Source: Dipteris shenzhenensis (lineage: Eukaryota > Polypodiophyta > Polypodiopsida > Gleicheniales). From it: a stretch of DNA of 64,000 nt. The notes beneath the pieces were generated by a model. The model worked only from the letters and a program-made list of their open reading frames with translations, had not been told where the DNA came from and searched no databases. Positions 24,346-35,585 of the stretch are shown here, piece by piece (position 1 is the first letter of the stretch; each line of letters opens with the position of its first letter). The stretch lies in NCBI GenBank assembly GCA_047967505.1, contig CM106539.1; one strand, given 5' to 3'. The position numbers and the translations under genes are program-made.

Positions 24346-25510
24346 ATCTAACAAGTACTTGAAATTGACATGACCATATCTCTTGTGCCATTTTGTAGAT
24401 AGTGGCATGTGTTGTGGTTGAGCTAACATGGCATGCTTATCTGGTAATGTAGCTAGCATTCTGTATAAGCATCCTTCCTTGGACACCTTTTGCTTCTAGT
24501 TGTGACATCTTCTAGATTTTGTCTCTAATAGTGCATTCATCTCCGTCGAAGATGACTCAGTAGTTGTGTTCTGTCATTTGACCTACTGTGACAAAAGGTT
24601 CTTACTGAGCTTCAGGACATAGAGTACGTCTTTCACCAATCCTTTCATACCAGTGAAATTGTTTATAGGGATAACACCTGTCCCTTGAACTGGATTTGGT
24701 GTATTGTCTGCTGTGTAGATGACATTTTTCTGACCTTCTAATGGCTTCATTTCTGTGAACCATTCCTGATGATTTGTCATGTGAGATGATGCACCATTGT
24801 CGATATACCAAGGCTCCTATTCCGCTTGGTCGACTTGATAGCTGAAATCCTCTTTGGGATTGCAATGAGTGTCTAGGTACAATGTATCAGTTTGCTGCAT
24901 TTCCTCGCTTGCAAGAAACATATTCCCATGTTCATTTGCAAAATGACTGTGACTAGAATGTCCACCACGATGATTTCCTCTGCCGTAAAAATTCCCTCTG
25001 GATTGACCGCCTTGGTCGTACTGCTTCTTGCATGGCAATCTCTTTCATAGTGTCCAAACTTGTGATAATAGTTGCACTGGATGTTTGACACATTGGTGGA
25101 TGCGTTCCCTCGTCCTTGGAATCTTCCTCAATTGGAATGATTTCCTCTTTGCTGATTCTGATGTTGCTGAGGATGATGCTGATGCTGACTTTGCTGATGA
25201 TGACGTTGTTGCTGATGATTACCAATTCTCTAATATGATCTACCTTTGCCTCTGCCTCTGCTTCTGCTTCTGTCTAAAGCTATGAGTGCTTGATCATTAG
25301 AATGACCTTTTCGTGCTTGAATTGCTTGTGTCCTGAGTTCTTCACCAAGTAGGACTGATTGAAGTTCTTCCAGTGTTGGAATTTGCCGTTGGATGGCAAT
25401 ACTCTAGACTAGATTCTTGTATCCCTCTCAGGATTACTTGAACCATTTCTGCAGGGTTCATAGTCTCTCCTACTGCTCCAAGTTGATTGTTGTAGTCTTT
25501 TAACATCGGA
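24346..25510 (-). pseudogene. Ty1/copia gag-protease-preintegrase fragment
   Basis: Read on the minus strand the order is: a gag segment (25510-25340); a zinc knuckle CNYYHKFGHYERDC near 25075 with the second Cys changed to Tyr; a protease-like segment ending HMTNHQEWF near 24770; a VLYVLKLSKNLLSQ block; and a GAG-preintegrase segment with WHKRYGHVNFKYL near 24370. This is the normal copia order. Several stops and frameshifts are present. Both ends are cut: at 25511 it meets the kinase-hAT element, at 24345 the Gypsy-like LTR. Confidence 0.8.
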
Positions 25511-25669
25511 GGCAACATCAAAAAGTTCGAAAGAATAATTGAATATGCACAATCAAAGTTTTTATTTTCAAGTCTCAAGGGTTGATCTAGCTATTATGTG
25601 CACTAATTCACGTCGATATATTTTAATATTTCTGCATTAACTTTACAAGTCCACCTGATCCATAGAAAA

Positions 25670-26330
25670 CCATTTAAATCACTTATACCACTTAGTTGAC
25701 TTAGATCACTTTAATCACTTAGTCCACTTAAATCACTTAAGTCACTTAAATCACCTAGTCCACTTAGATCACTTATACCACTTAAATCACTTAGTCCACT
25801 TAAATCACTTATACCACTGAATTCACTTAGATCACTTAAATCACCTAGTCCACTTAGATCACTTATACCACTTATACCACTTAAATCACTTAGTCCACTT
25901 AAATCTCTTATACCACTTAATTCACTTAGATCACTTAAATCACTTAGTCCACTTAAATCACTTAAGTCACTTAAATCACCTAGTCCAGTTAGATCACTTA
26001 TACCACTTAAATCACTTAGTCCACTTAAATCACTTATACCACTTAATTCACTTAGATCACTTATATCACTTAGTCCACTTAAATCCCTTAAGTCACTTAA
26101 ATCACTTAAGTCACTTAAATCACTTATACCACTTAGTTCACTTAGATTACTTAAATCACTTAGTCCACTTAAATTACTTAAGTCACTTAAGTTACTTATA
26201 TTACTTAGTCCACTTAAATCATCTAGTCTACTTAAGTCACTTAGTCCACTTAAATCACTTAGTCCACTTAAATCACTTAAGTTACTTATATTACTTAGTC
26301 CACTTGAATCACTTAACTCACATCACTTGA
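25670..26330. repeat. Central 9-bp minisatellite (CACTTAAAT/CACTTAGTC type), copy A
   Basis: About 70 units of a 9-bp motif CACTTARNY, with variants AAATCACTT, AGTCCACTT, ATACCACTT and AGATCACTT. It separates the transposase side from the accessory-gene side of the element. The same array occurs at 55985-56283 (inverted) and 62190-62430. Frames through it give artefactual HLNHLVHL repeats. Confidence 0.92.
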
Positions 26331-27290
26331 ACCATCATTGCAGCAAAAGAAGAGTATTATAAAGTTATATATGAAGTTTACAATGTACATAATTATGTAG
26401 TAGGATCCACATCTACCGTTCCCTGAGTGCTTGGGTCCTGCACCCTGCAAATCTATAACAGTGAGGTCCTCAAAATAAAAAATATCAGTATCCTCCGCTG
26501 CATCCAAATCTCCAAAGGATTGTGTATAGCGTGCAAGCTCAGACTCCAATGTCTGTATGTGTGCTTGCAGGTCCTCGATCTCTTTGGCTTGTGATGCAAC
26601 GTGATCTTGTAATTCCTCAGCAGTAACACCTTGTTGACGGAGAGGTATGGCAGATGTGGCCAAGTCAACAAGATCACTATGTGCCTGGGGAGTTAGCACA
26701 CGAGGTCTCTGAGACACGAGCTCTCTGTTCTCTGTCCTTGCTCGCTTGCGCTCTGCAGGACATCCCTTTCTTATTTCTGACAAGTGATGCTTGTCATTCC
26801 AATCCACGCGTCGATGCAAGACGTACACCTGTTGAATGAAGTACATGGGTATTTGCTGGTTGTTGGGGATGCTTCCTTCCACCTCTATGAATCGTTGGAG
26901 AAGGATGTGGGCTAGGGTTTTGTGCCACAAGTCTGACAACTTGGGCTGTGCATATATATTCCTTGCACTTCTTGAACGAAGAAACAAGGTGTTTCTTATT
27001 ACGAACTCTGATGGACATAGTCTTTGTACTTGTCGAAGAGAGACCGGGTCGCCTTGCATGGTATAGTCATCCACTTGACCAGCAGCAAAAGTACCTAGCG
27101 CCTCTCTGCCCAGCATCTTTGCGCTTGTAAGATAGCCTAAGCCTCAGCATAATTTAGCTGGTTTGCTAAATCAGCCTCTTGAGGCACAAAAGCACCTTGT
27201 GGGCCCTCTTGGATTGGAGGTTGCTCTGGTTGGGGAGGATCCTATGGGAGAATGATCTCTAAGTTCTCTCCCTCCATGCTCATACTTAGC
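26313..27290 (-). pseudogene. Accessory coding unit 2 of the hAT element: IEV-box and coiled coil, copy A
   Basis: A splice acceptor TTTTTTAG precedes 27290, and an ATG-ATG pair opens MSMEGENLE in an acidic, Pro/Gln-rich head with an early stop (TAG where copy B has CAA). The long frame 27116-26313 follows. It includes a leader around RQVQRLCPSEF, then LLQRFIEVEGSIP and PMYFIQQVYVL (called here the IEV-box), a basic stretch, and a heptad-like coiled coil (EELQDHVASQAKEIEDLQ and onward), ending in an acidic tail. The IEV-box recurs in the ORF at 30766-31446. It may be a 3' exon of the kinase gene or a separate gene. Function unknown. Confidence 0.6.
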
Positions 27291-27620
27291 CTAAAAAATG
27301 ACAACAAGATAGGATTAATTTGTAACCACAAATAATATTAAATATTTGAACAATATTAAACAATTAAACAATATTAAACCTATACAAAGAATATTTAAAT
27401 ATTTATTATTACAGCATTTATCATATTTTAAAATTGGACCATCATTTTTATCGCAACATTCACTTACACAAATAATATTCAAACATTAATTATTGCATCA
27501 TTTATCATATTTGACAATTGGATCATCATTTTTATCGCATCATTTACTTATACAAACAATATTCAAACATTACTTATCGCATCATTTATCATGTCACTAT
27601 AAATATACAAACTTGAACAA
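27291..27620 (-). other. AT-rich intron-like spacer with ATCATTTATCATAT repeats, copy A
   Basis: Between the kinase part and the coiled-coil part lies AT-rich DNA with three or four loosely repeated blocks of about 65 bp built on CAAACATTA and GCATCATTTATCAT. It ends in a polypyrimidine tract and AG, so it reads as an intron. In copy B the same spacer hosts a solo LTR. Confidence 0.55.
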
Positions 27621-27699
27621 TGGAGTGGATCCAAACTTGGATGATATATAAAACAAAAAATGTTACAAGTTCCATGATCGGTCACTCATGTTACATCCT

Positions 27700-29532
27700 G
27701 TCCAAGAAAGACTCAGTCATTGGCTGGTCTAAGTCCTTGGTTTGGACTAAGCTGTATACCACATCTTGGAGCAATGTCAAAAACCCCACAAAAATCTGCA
27801 GTACTTAGACGTCTATTCGGTTCGGCTGACTTTCCCTGAACTGCAAATTGTTATAGATGCTAGATTAGAGCTTTTGCGGGTCTCGTACTTGGCGATGGTG
27901 CACAAATGTCCAAGATTTTTAGCATGTGATGAGACATGGCGTACACATCTTATGCAACATCGAAAGGTGGGGGATTGGTGCAGAGGCACTCTAGAGCAAC
28001 ATGACAAAACCTAGTAATGGAGCTCCGCACAGTGTTGGGGCTGTCACTGAGTAATGCGAGATAGTGCTTTCTAGTGCTACATGGGGTCATTATTCCCCAA
28101 TCACAAATGCCCAGATACACCTCCTCGGATGACTCCGAGAAGTGTAGCATAATGTTTTGCGCATGCAAATCATTATGCAGGACATTGTGTTGGTGCATGT
28201 AATGAATAGTGCGAACTAGTGCACTTAAAATATCAAATACAGCGGACCTGTGGAGCTCTAGCAAGCATTTCTGCATCATCTCTATGAAACACCAGAGATG
28301 GTGACTTTTCGTCATGTTCGAGGTAGGTTAGCCATCTTTCCAAATGATTTCATTCTAGAACGGAAATAGTATCATTGGGTTATCGTCATGGACTAGACCT
28401 ATTGCTCAGATGATGCCCAGATGTACGACATTGCCCAAGCATGTGGCTTCTTCCAATGCTCTGGCCTTCAATGCATCAACGGGCACAGAAACCCTTAACA
28501 CCTTACATGCATAAATCTTGTGCAGATCAAAGGGAGCGACAAGAATATTGCACATGTTGACTGTTCCTTTCGTGCCTATGCCCACAGCTACACTAGGCAT
28601 GAGTCGGATGTCTCCTCGTTGAAGCAATATGTGCCGCATGGGTCTTGGCACTACTACATGATCACGCAAGCCATGTGATGTGCATGGTGCTTGTGTAGGT
28701 GAGAATGAAGGAGATGGGAATGTATCTACTTGTGTAGATAGATTGTGCATTTGTGGTATAGGAAAAAATGCAAGAGATGGAAACTGGTCTGTGCGTGCGG
28801 TAGGAGGCACAAAAGATGTTGTGAAATGTGATCATGCATGTGGTGGGAGATATGAAAAAGAAGGAGGAACTTCTTTTGGGTATGAAAGATCTTGGAAAAA
28901 AGGGATATGGGGAAAGACATGTTGTGGTCGATGCACTGGTGCATATGTGTGGCATGGCTGCAGTGGTGCTTGCGGTTGCGTTGGGTGGAATGCGACATAT
29001 GATTGGGGACGTGGGTGCACTGGTGCTTGTGGTTGTGGTGGATGTAATGCAGCATCTGACTGGGGGCATGGGTGCATTGGTGCTTGTGGTTGTGGTTGTG
29101 CTTGGGGGCATGGGTGCATTGATGGAAGGGAGGTCGAGGTAGCTCCTTTGGCTTTGTAACCTCACCATGCATTCTTGTTGTACGTGACCCTGGCGTCTAT
29201 AGCAGGACCCTCCCACTTTGTGTCACATGAGTTTATGTCTCGATCTATTTGACTGAGGCATCATCGACCCTCCATCGCTAAGTGGTACAAATACTGGTCT
29301 ATAGACTCTAATGTGAAAACATCTGGAAATCGATTACACAAGGTCTCCCTCCATGCTCTGCCATTGTCCTCACCAAATTTTGTACACCGCTTTCACAATT
29401 TTGGAAAGTTGTCTCAATGATGTCCTGATCGACATTCATTAAGAAGTGTACATTCTCGTTTTTCAGCACCTTCCTCTGAAACTTAGTGAGATTAGGTTGC
29501 TGACACTTCCTCTTCTCACCTGTGTGAGCCAT
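27700..29532 (-). pseudogene. Kinase-like accessory gene of the hAT element, copy A
   Basis: ATG at 29532 (MAHTGEKRKCQQ) follows a likely acceptor GTTGCAG. Domains in order: an N-terminal unknown segment; a His/Pro/Gln-rich linker with repeated QPQAPMHP; and a protein-kinase fold. The kinase has a glycine loop VGIGTKGTV (near 28590), ACK lysine in IYACKVLRV, a helix-C Glu in ALEEATCL, HLGIIRAIGL (subdomain IV-like), catalytic loop HNDLHAQNIMLH (near 28180), metal-binding DWG in ICDWG, and DVYAMSHH (subdomain IX-like). The HNDLH and DWG forms depart from the usual HRDLK and DFG. Frameshifts and stops mean this copy is not translated intact. It probably acts, if at all, as a transposon-encoded kinase; its target is unknown. 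Confidence 0.7.
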
Positions 29533-29759
29533 CTCATATGTAGTAAGCTGCAACACAAAATTCAAAAAATAATTCTGTGCCAGGTGCAATAAGAAACTCA
29601 TTAAGCCATAACAATTAACAATGCAAGCAGCCTAAGAAATTACCTAGGTATAACCTGTCAACTCAAGCTCAAATCATGTAACAAACTATAGAAAATCAAA
29701 ACACAAAAAATGACCTAGATATAACCTAATTGTGGACTTCACCATCTAACACTAGGCTT

Positions 29760-30400
29760 CAACTGCAACACACAACTATCAAGGGACAGTTGAGTGCCAG
29801 ACTAAGTGTCTAAGAGCACATCACATGATATCTAACTTAGGCTGCAACACACAACTATTCAGGGACAATTGAGTGCCAGACTAAGTGTCTAAGACAATGT
29901 CACATGATATCTAACTTAGACTACAACACACAATTATCAAGGGACAGTTGAGTGCTAGACTAAGTGCTTGAAAACATCTCTAAACTTAGACTGTAGCACA
30001 CAACTCTCAAGGGAGAGATGAGTGCCATAATAAGCATCTATCAAAACATCACTAAGCTTGGACTGCAACACACAACTCTCTTAAGAGAGATGAGTGCCAG
30101 CCCAAGAGTTCCTACAAACAAACATTTTTATACAAACTGAGACTGCAACACACAACTCTCTTAAGAGAGATGAGTGCCAGCCTCAGGTAAAAGATAATTA
30201 TTTATATTATAATAAAAATTGCAACACATGACAAAAACAGACTGCAACACACAACTCTCGCAAGAGAGATGAGTGCCAGCCTATCTACACACTTAAATAC
30301 AATACAAAATATATATTAAACAATTTAAAAAGACTGCAACACACAACTCTCCTAAGAGAGATGAGTGCCAGTATTAAACAAAACAAAACAAAAGAAACAT
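29760..30400. repeat. Right subterminal minisatellite with palindromic core, copy A
   Basis: Eight or nine units share ACTGCAACACACAACT, then a short inverted repeat CTCTCTTAAGAGAGATGAG, then TGCCAG. Units are spaced 65-100 bp apart, so cores are conserved more than spacers. The position just inside the TIR suggests transposase binding sites, as known for subterminal repeats of hAT elements such as Ac. Copy B holds the same array at 48770-49400. Confidence 0.85.
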
Positions 30401-30765
30401 TAATTACTAAAAACGAAAGACTATAACACAAGTAAGGGTGTAGTAAGGTACCTATGACGAGAGTTGGTAGGTATGGAAGGAAGTAGGAGGTGGTATGTAG
30501 GCAAGCAGGAGGTGGCAGGTAGGCAAGCAGGTGGCTCAGGTGGCAAGGAATACAGGTGGATGTATTCGTACGAATACCAAAAATGGCAATGGTTGCAAGT
30601 TTATACTACGTTTATTCATATGAATAACTTTATTTGTACAAATAACGGTTTATTCATACGAATAAATTAGGAAAAATCGTTAGATTTGTTTTAAATCGGG
30701 AAAATCACGATTTTTTGCATTTTTTCAAATCGAAATTTTTTTTCGAGCGAATTAATGCAACTTAG

Positions 30766-31446
30766 ATCTACATCGAGGTATATGGAAAGCCCCCACACCA
30801 TAATGGAGTGACGATGTACTTTGCCAAATTCTTGTACGTGCACTTCATTAAGGGTATACAAGTGGACTTCTCCTCATACAAGGACAAGCGTACGCATGGT
30901 GGTACAGAAGTGACGATCACCCAATCCCAATTGTCTATGGCATTAAAGGGTGCGCGTGGCCCATTGGAGCAACAAGTGGCACAACTTTGCGAAGAGAATG
31001 TGGCCCGATTTGAGCAGGTCCAATGCCTAGAGACTAAAAGACCGCGAACTAAGCTAGAGTTGCAGAATGAGAATATTGCTCTACGTGTCCAATTGAAGAG
31101 CTTGGAGGACCTCAACACATGGTTGCGGCAAGAGGCCCACAAAGCACATGCAACATTAATCAGAGATGCAAGCGTGGAGGTACGGTTAGCTATTTGTCGC
31201 CATACATTGTCACAACCATATGCCGTGGAACCCCTTCCCTCCGATAGCCCATACAATTGCTTGTGCCCAATATACCAATGCTTCTTTGATAATTGTACTG
31301 GCTATTACTATTTGCCTTGCGGCCACAAATTTAATCTATATTGTCTAGTAGATTACTTGCCAACTAGGTCAATTTGTCCACTTTGTAAAGCTCAAGTATC
31401 AATCGCATTGTGCATGGTGTTAGGCTTAGGACAGTTGTATCCATGA
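30766..31446 (+). pseudogene. IEV-box / coiled-coil / RING-like ORF
   Basis: The open frame starts exactly where the hAT copy A ends; the TAG of the TIR closes the frame upstream, so the 5' part is lost. Its first residues IYIEVYGKPP and VTMYFAKFLYVHF match the IEV-box of the accessory unit at 26313-27290. A coiled coil follows (LEQQVAQLCEENVARFEQV and onward). A C-terminal RING-like module is seen: CPIY, then PCGHKFNLYC, then CPLC. Two zinc ligands are changed (Tyr for the second Cys, Asn for the usual His), so ubiquitin-ligase activity is doubtful. It is convergent with the hAT transposase at 32612-40562 and may be that element's accessory gene. Confidence 0.6.
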
Positions 31447-32611
31447 CCATGACATTGAATGAAGTTCATGACCATGTATACAAAGTCGTTATTATGAGAA
31501 TATATGCCTTTGTTTTAAGTTCATTGAAGCTATATGATGGTGTACTATATGATGTGGTGGGATTCATAGATTTAACTGCTTAGTTATTAATTTAAATGCA
31601 TCCAATGTTCATAATTATTTTGCACTATGCAATTGAAAAATCCATCACATGCAATCCTAACGTCATCAATTGGAATAGTGTTAATATATTATTTCATACT
31701 AAATAATTTAAGGAAAGATATGATTAATTGAAAACAAATAATTTAATTGCATAAAGGAAGGCTATGGTTATTTCATGATAACTAATTTAAGGAAGGTTAT
31801 GGTTGCATCAATTGGAATTTGGAATGTAAAACACTATGCAATCTTACATAAAGTAAACTTTAAACTTTAATAATTATAAACTATTAAAGTAAACTTTAAA
31901 AGCATTTTCTATTTGCCATTGAAATATGATTATATGCACTTTCATCACAAGCGCTCTCTCTCTCTCTCTCTCACAATTAAACTTTGCACATGCTTCCTCC
32001 GCACATCCTCGCATAGGATTCTATTGCATATGAGATAGAGTGGTATGCCAGTTGCCACGCTCTTGATCAATTGAACTTGGTCAAGAGCACAACAATCGGC
32101 ATAACCACTCAGAAGCTTATGTGATGGCGACACAGAAGAAGCAAAGCCCAAACCCTAAACACAAAGACATTTACAATGCACATCAAGACAATTCTTACAG
32201 CAATCCTAAAGTCATGTCTCGCTCTCTCTCTCTCTCTCTCTCTCAATTAAAACTTTTCTTTAAAGTCACTGAAAATAAGTGTTACCAAAGACAAGAAATT
32301 AGACTTTGCACATGCTTCTTCCTCACGTCCTCACATAGGATTCTATTGCATATGAGAAAATGTGGTATGCCAATTGCTATGCTCTTGATCAATTGAACTT
32401 GGTCAAGAGCACAACAATTGGCATTACAACCTAGAAGCCTATGCGATGGCAACGACAAGGAAGAATGAAAGCCCAAACCCTTAGCACAAGATATTTACAA
32501 TGCATAAGAAGACAACTGTTATCCAACCCTAAACCACAACTTGCAATCATAAAACAAGAACACATTCAGAATACGATGAGACATTCAAAACCCTATTGCC
32601 ACCATTGCCAC
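31447..32611. repeat. Spacer with (CT)n and a tandem duplication of about 290 bp
   Basis: After 500 bp of AT-rich DNA, two tandem units (about 31953-32225 and 32226-32545) each contain a (CT)n run, TTTGCACATGCTTC, a near-perfect hairpin GCTCTTGATCAA/TTGGTCAAGAGC, and an AAGCCCAAACCCT block. The spacer lies between the 3' ends of two convergent frames, the same place the 9-bp minisatellite occupies in the kinase-hAT element. Confidence 0.7.
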
Positions 32612-33800
32612 AATTCACGAGTCACTATCCTCATCGTGTTCATCATCAATGTCCTCATCTTTAGACCCATGTGGCAGGTGAATATTGTTTCCTTCATCTT
32701 CATCAGATTCATCCTCCTCATCACTATCTTCCTTGGATGTTGCACCATCAGTCCCAGTTTCATCTTCTTCTTGGGGTTGTGGAATTTGCAAGGATGGGAA
32801 TGCTTCAGGTTGTATAGCATCTGGCGGGATATCGTAGGTCCATTCTGGAACTTTCTCCTCATATCCCACATCTCCTAATGTTTCTAGGATTTTACGATTG
32901 GCATAGATGTACACTAACTTCCCATCCCAATCCTCTAGAAGTCTATTTCGTAAAGTACTATGAATGTACTTGTAATGACTCCAGTTTCTTTCTGAGCCCA
33001 AGTTTGAGCATGTCTGAGAAAGAACCCTCATTGCAATCGAGTGTAGAAGCTCACACGTGCCACCATTCATCATCCACCATTTCCAAGCAGATGTAGTTTC
33101 TGCCAATGCTTGAACATCGCTCAATGCAAACAACCCCTCCTTGCATCGATACTTGGCTAACTGGTTACAACACTTTGCAAACTCATGGTTGTGGGGATAA
33201 TATTGTCGTACCACCTTATGAAAGTCATGCATAACAATTGGGATCTCTTCGGGCTTCATATTCCACCACTTGGGGTCTAAAAGGTACCCAACACTATGCA
33301 ATGGATTATGAGATTGCTCCCATTGTGGCCTAAACAATTGCCACAATTCCTTGCATTTTGTAGCATTAAATGGTCTCTCTCATTCTCCTGGCCCGGGGGG
33401 GTTCCTCACAATAAGAGCTTGCTCAATACTCCAAAAGTGCATCCATACTATTCTGATTGTTGGAGACTTTGAGTCCAATTCCCTAAGCACATATAAAACA
33501 AGTTTCATAGCATTAGTGGCATCCTCAAACTGTTTCCATAATGCAGGGGATCCCAATGTTTCTTTCAGGTCATGCATTTTCTCCTTTGTTGCCCTATTGG
33601 TAACTCTGACATTGATTGTTCAAATGCATCACAATGAAAAGTCTCTATAAGAAAACTCCTATTTTTCACCAGAGATTGCAAAGTGTAGAAGTACATGGCA
33701 AATCTTGTGGTTGTTAGCAATTGCAACATGGTAGAACCATCACGAGACATAAAGATTGCTTCGAGACATTGCTTCAATCATACTAACTTGACAATGTCTC

Positions 33801-34153
33801 TGTTGAGATATCGAGCTCCACTCGTGATATGCCAGGGTGACCGTTGTGCATTTATGTCACCGACTTGTTGGCTGCAGATGCGGTTGGTACACTGCCCATG
33901 AATAATAGCTGAATGACAGCTATCTTTATGTACTCTAGTTAGTGGCTCAGTTAGTATGCCACCTTAGTTAGCTGAGCTTGGTTTGAGACCCACATATAGG
34001 GTTCACCTATCCTTTTGTACTCAGAGTTCTTTTGGCTTACACAACTAAGAAGAGGAAAACTATTTTCAGCCTCCACCTTTATGTATATTCCCCCATTGTG
34101 TATGTGAGAAAGCTACAAGTGAGACTCCTTCCTTCTCTCCCACTCTCTTTACA
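33801..34153 (+). repeat. 5' LTR of the complete copia
   Basis: Begins TGTTGAGATATCG and ends CTCTTTACA. Related sequences in the window are the 3' LTR (38795-39146), the solo LTR (20622-20974) and the LTRs of the deleted copy (53002-53093, 55042-55402). Confidence 0.95.
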
Positions 34154-34165
34154 TGGTATCAGAGC
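34154..34165 (+). other. Primer binding site (initiator Met tRNA type)
   Basis: TGGTATCAGAGC directly follows the 5' LTR and is complementary to the 3' end of plant initiator methionine tRNA, as in most plant copia elements. Confidence 0.92.
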
Positions 34166-34685
34166 TCAGTTTGTGGTAACAAGCTCAAGAAAGCAAACCA
34201 AGTTCGTAGTGTCCTCGTAAGAGGATCAGTGTTGCTTTCCTTTTTTTTCGAGTTTGGGAGCAAATCTCTGCAGGTAGCGTAGCCGAAAAGTGCAAGAGTG
34301 CACTGTCTCAGATTTGGACGCCCTTCATAGTGTGGTGAGAGGGCAATATATGCTATGGGACGCGGGGCAAAGCCTTCGGTGAAATTATTTTTTTGATTCG
34401 AGGCGATTTCGGGGCCCGTTTTGGTGGCGAAAGTTTTTCACAGGCAGTCAGGAGAGTGCTTTGTTTTTGTTGTGCGACCACTGTTCTACAGGTCGATGAA
34501 AAGTTATCGCAAAAATTACATCGTGTGCCTGTGCGTAGAGATATTGGGAGTGACAGAATCATTCTTATTGCCTGTTGATGCATAATTATCACTAGGAAGT
34601 GACTATGTGGTCAAATACCACTCTCGTCAGTTTTGCAGATTTGCCCTTGTGAGGAAGAAGTTGTGTTTTTTTGCAGTGTTCTGTA

Positions 34686-35530
34686 ATGGCATCTGATGCT
34701 CTTTCATAGATTGTCACTGAAAAGATTGACAAGAACAACTTTGGAGCTGAACAAGAACCAGTTATTCCTAATGTTCCCAATCAACAGGAGTTGCAAGCAT
34801 TTAAAGGCTGGCATGAGAGAGCCAAAAAAGTTATGTACTAGCTGTCTATTAGTATTTCAGATTCTATGATTGTGCATATTCAGGATGCAAGCACGCCGAA
34901 GGAGGCGTGGGATACTTTGACACAAATGTATAGCACAAATACGAAAGCTAGGAAAATGCAGCTCAAGTAGGAGTTGCATAATGTGCAAAGAGAAAATATG
35001 AGCATCAATGACTACCACATGAATGTGAAGAAGATTGTAGATGCACTTGTTTCTATTGTGTCGCCAGTGGAAGATGATGATTTAGTTTCTATGACCTTGA
35101 ATGGTCTAGGAAAGGATTATGCACAATTCCGGACATCCATTGCCGTCCGTGAGAATTTTCTTGATTTTGAGGTGTTGATTGCTCTTCTAATTTCTGAAGA
35201 GCAGAGAAATGATGGTGCATCTTCTTCAGGAGGAACTTCAAAAGAAGCTGTCTTCTACTCAAATGCTGGAAGAGGTAGAGGTAGAGGTAGAGCAGGCCGA
35301 TTTAGAGGTCGTGGCAGAAATTAGAATATGCAGCAAATTCAAGAAAACCAGTCCTATGGAGGAGGATGTGGTAACTTTAGAGGCAGGGGGAGCCAAAGAG
35401 GTTGTGGTGGATGGTAGAGAAAACAGAATGCAAACAACAATGTTGAATGCTACTACTGTGGTAAAATGGGTCATCTAGTTAAAGACTGCTATAAAAAGCA
35501 GAATGACATCATGACTGGAAAATTGCAGTA
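34686..35530 (+). pseudogene. Copia gag with zinc knuckle
   Basis: Starts at ATG 34686 (MASDALS) and is broken by stops at about residues 8 and 55. It shows the plant copia gag pattern: PKEAWDTLTQMY, then a Gly/Arg-rich stretch (GRGRGRGRAGRFRGRGR), then the CCHC knuckle CYYCGKMGHLVKDC near 35450. A frame change lies between the RG-rich part and the knuckle. Confidence 0.88.
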
Positions 35531-35585
35531 AGGCAATTGTGCATCCTCTAGTAGATAGGGTGATGACAAAAATGAGCATCTGTTT

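Larger units (their letters stand above)
25511..30765 (-). mobile_element. Two-gene hAT transposon, copy A (right half with kinase-like accessory gene)
   Basis: Read from the right end inward (minus strand) this contains: terminal CTAAGTTGCATTAATT at 30765; a subterminal 36-bp palindromic minisatellite; an accessory gene encoding a kinase-like protein; a coiled-coil coding unit; the central 9-bp minisatellite; and about 160 bp of single-copy sequence (25511-25670). That last block is shared with 62051-62210, immediately 3' of a hAT transposase. The left, transposase half is missing and replaced by a copia fragment. The same right half occurs inverted at 48396-56285. Confidence 0.8.

Noticed and set aside
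25670-26330. Centromeric or telomeric satellite
   Set aside because: The 9-bp array is short, occurs three times at the same internal position of one transposon, and does not match the plant telomere repeat.
28680-29159. Gly/Cys-rich plus-strand frame (GACGCGG-type repeats)
   Set aside because: Antisense of the His/Pro/Gln-rich linker of the kinase gene, which is read on the minus strand and conserved in copy B.
29760-30400. CRISPR-like array of repeats with spacers
   Set aside because: Repeats are palindromic and evenly spaced, but this is plant DNA. Spacers are diverged repeats rather than unique sequences, and the same array is inside a transposon end.
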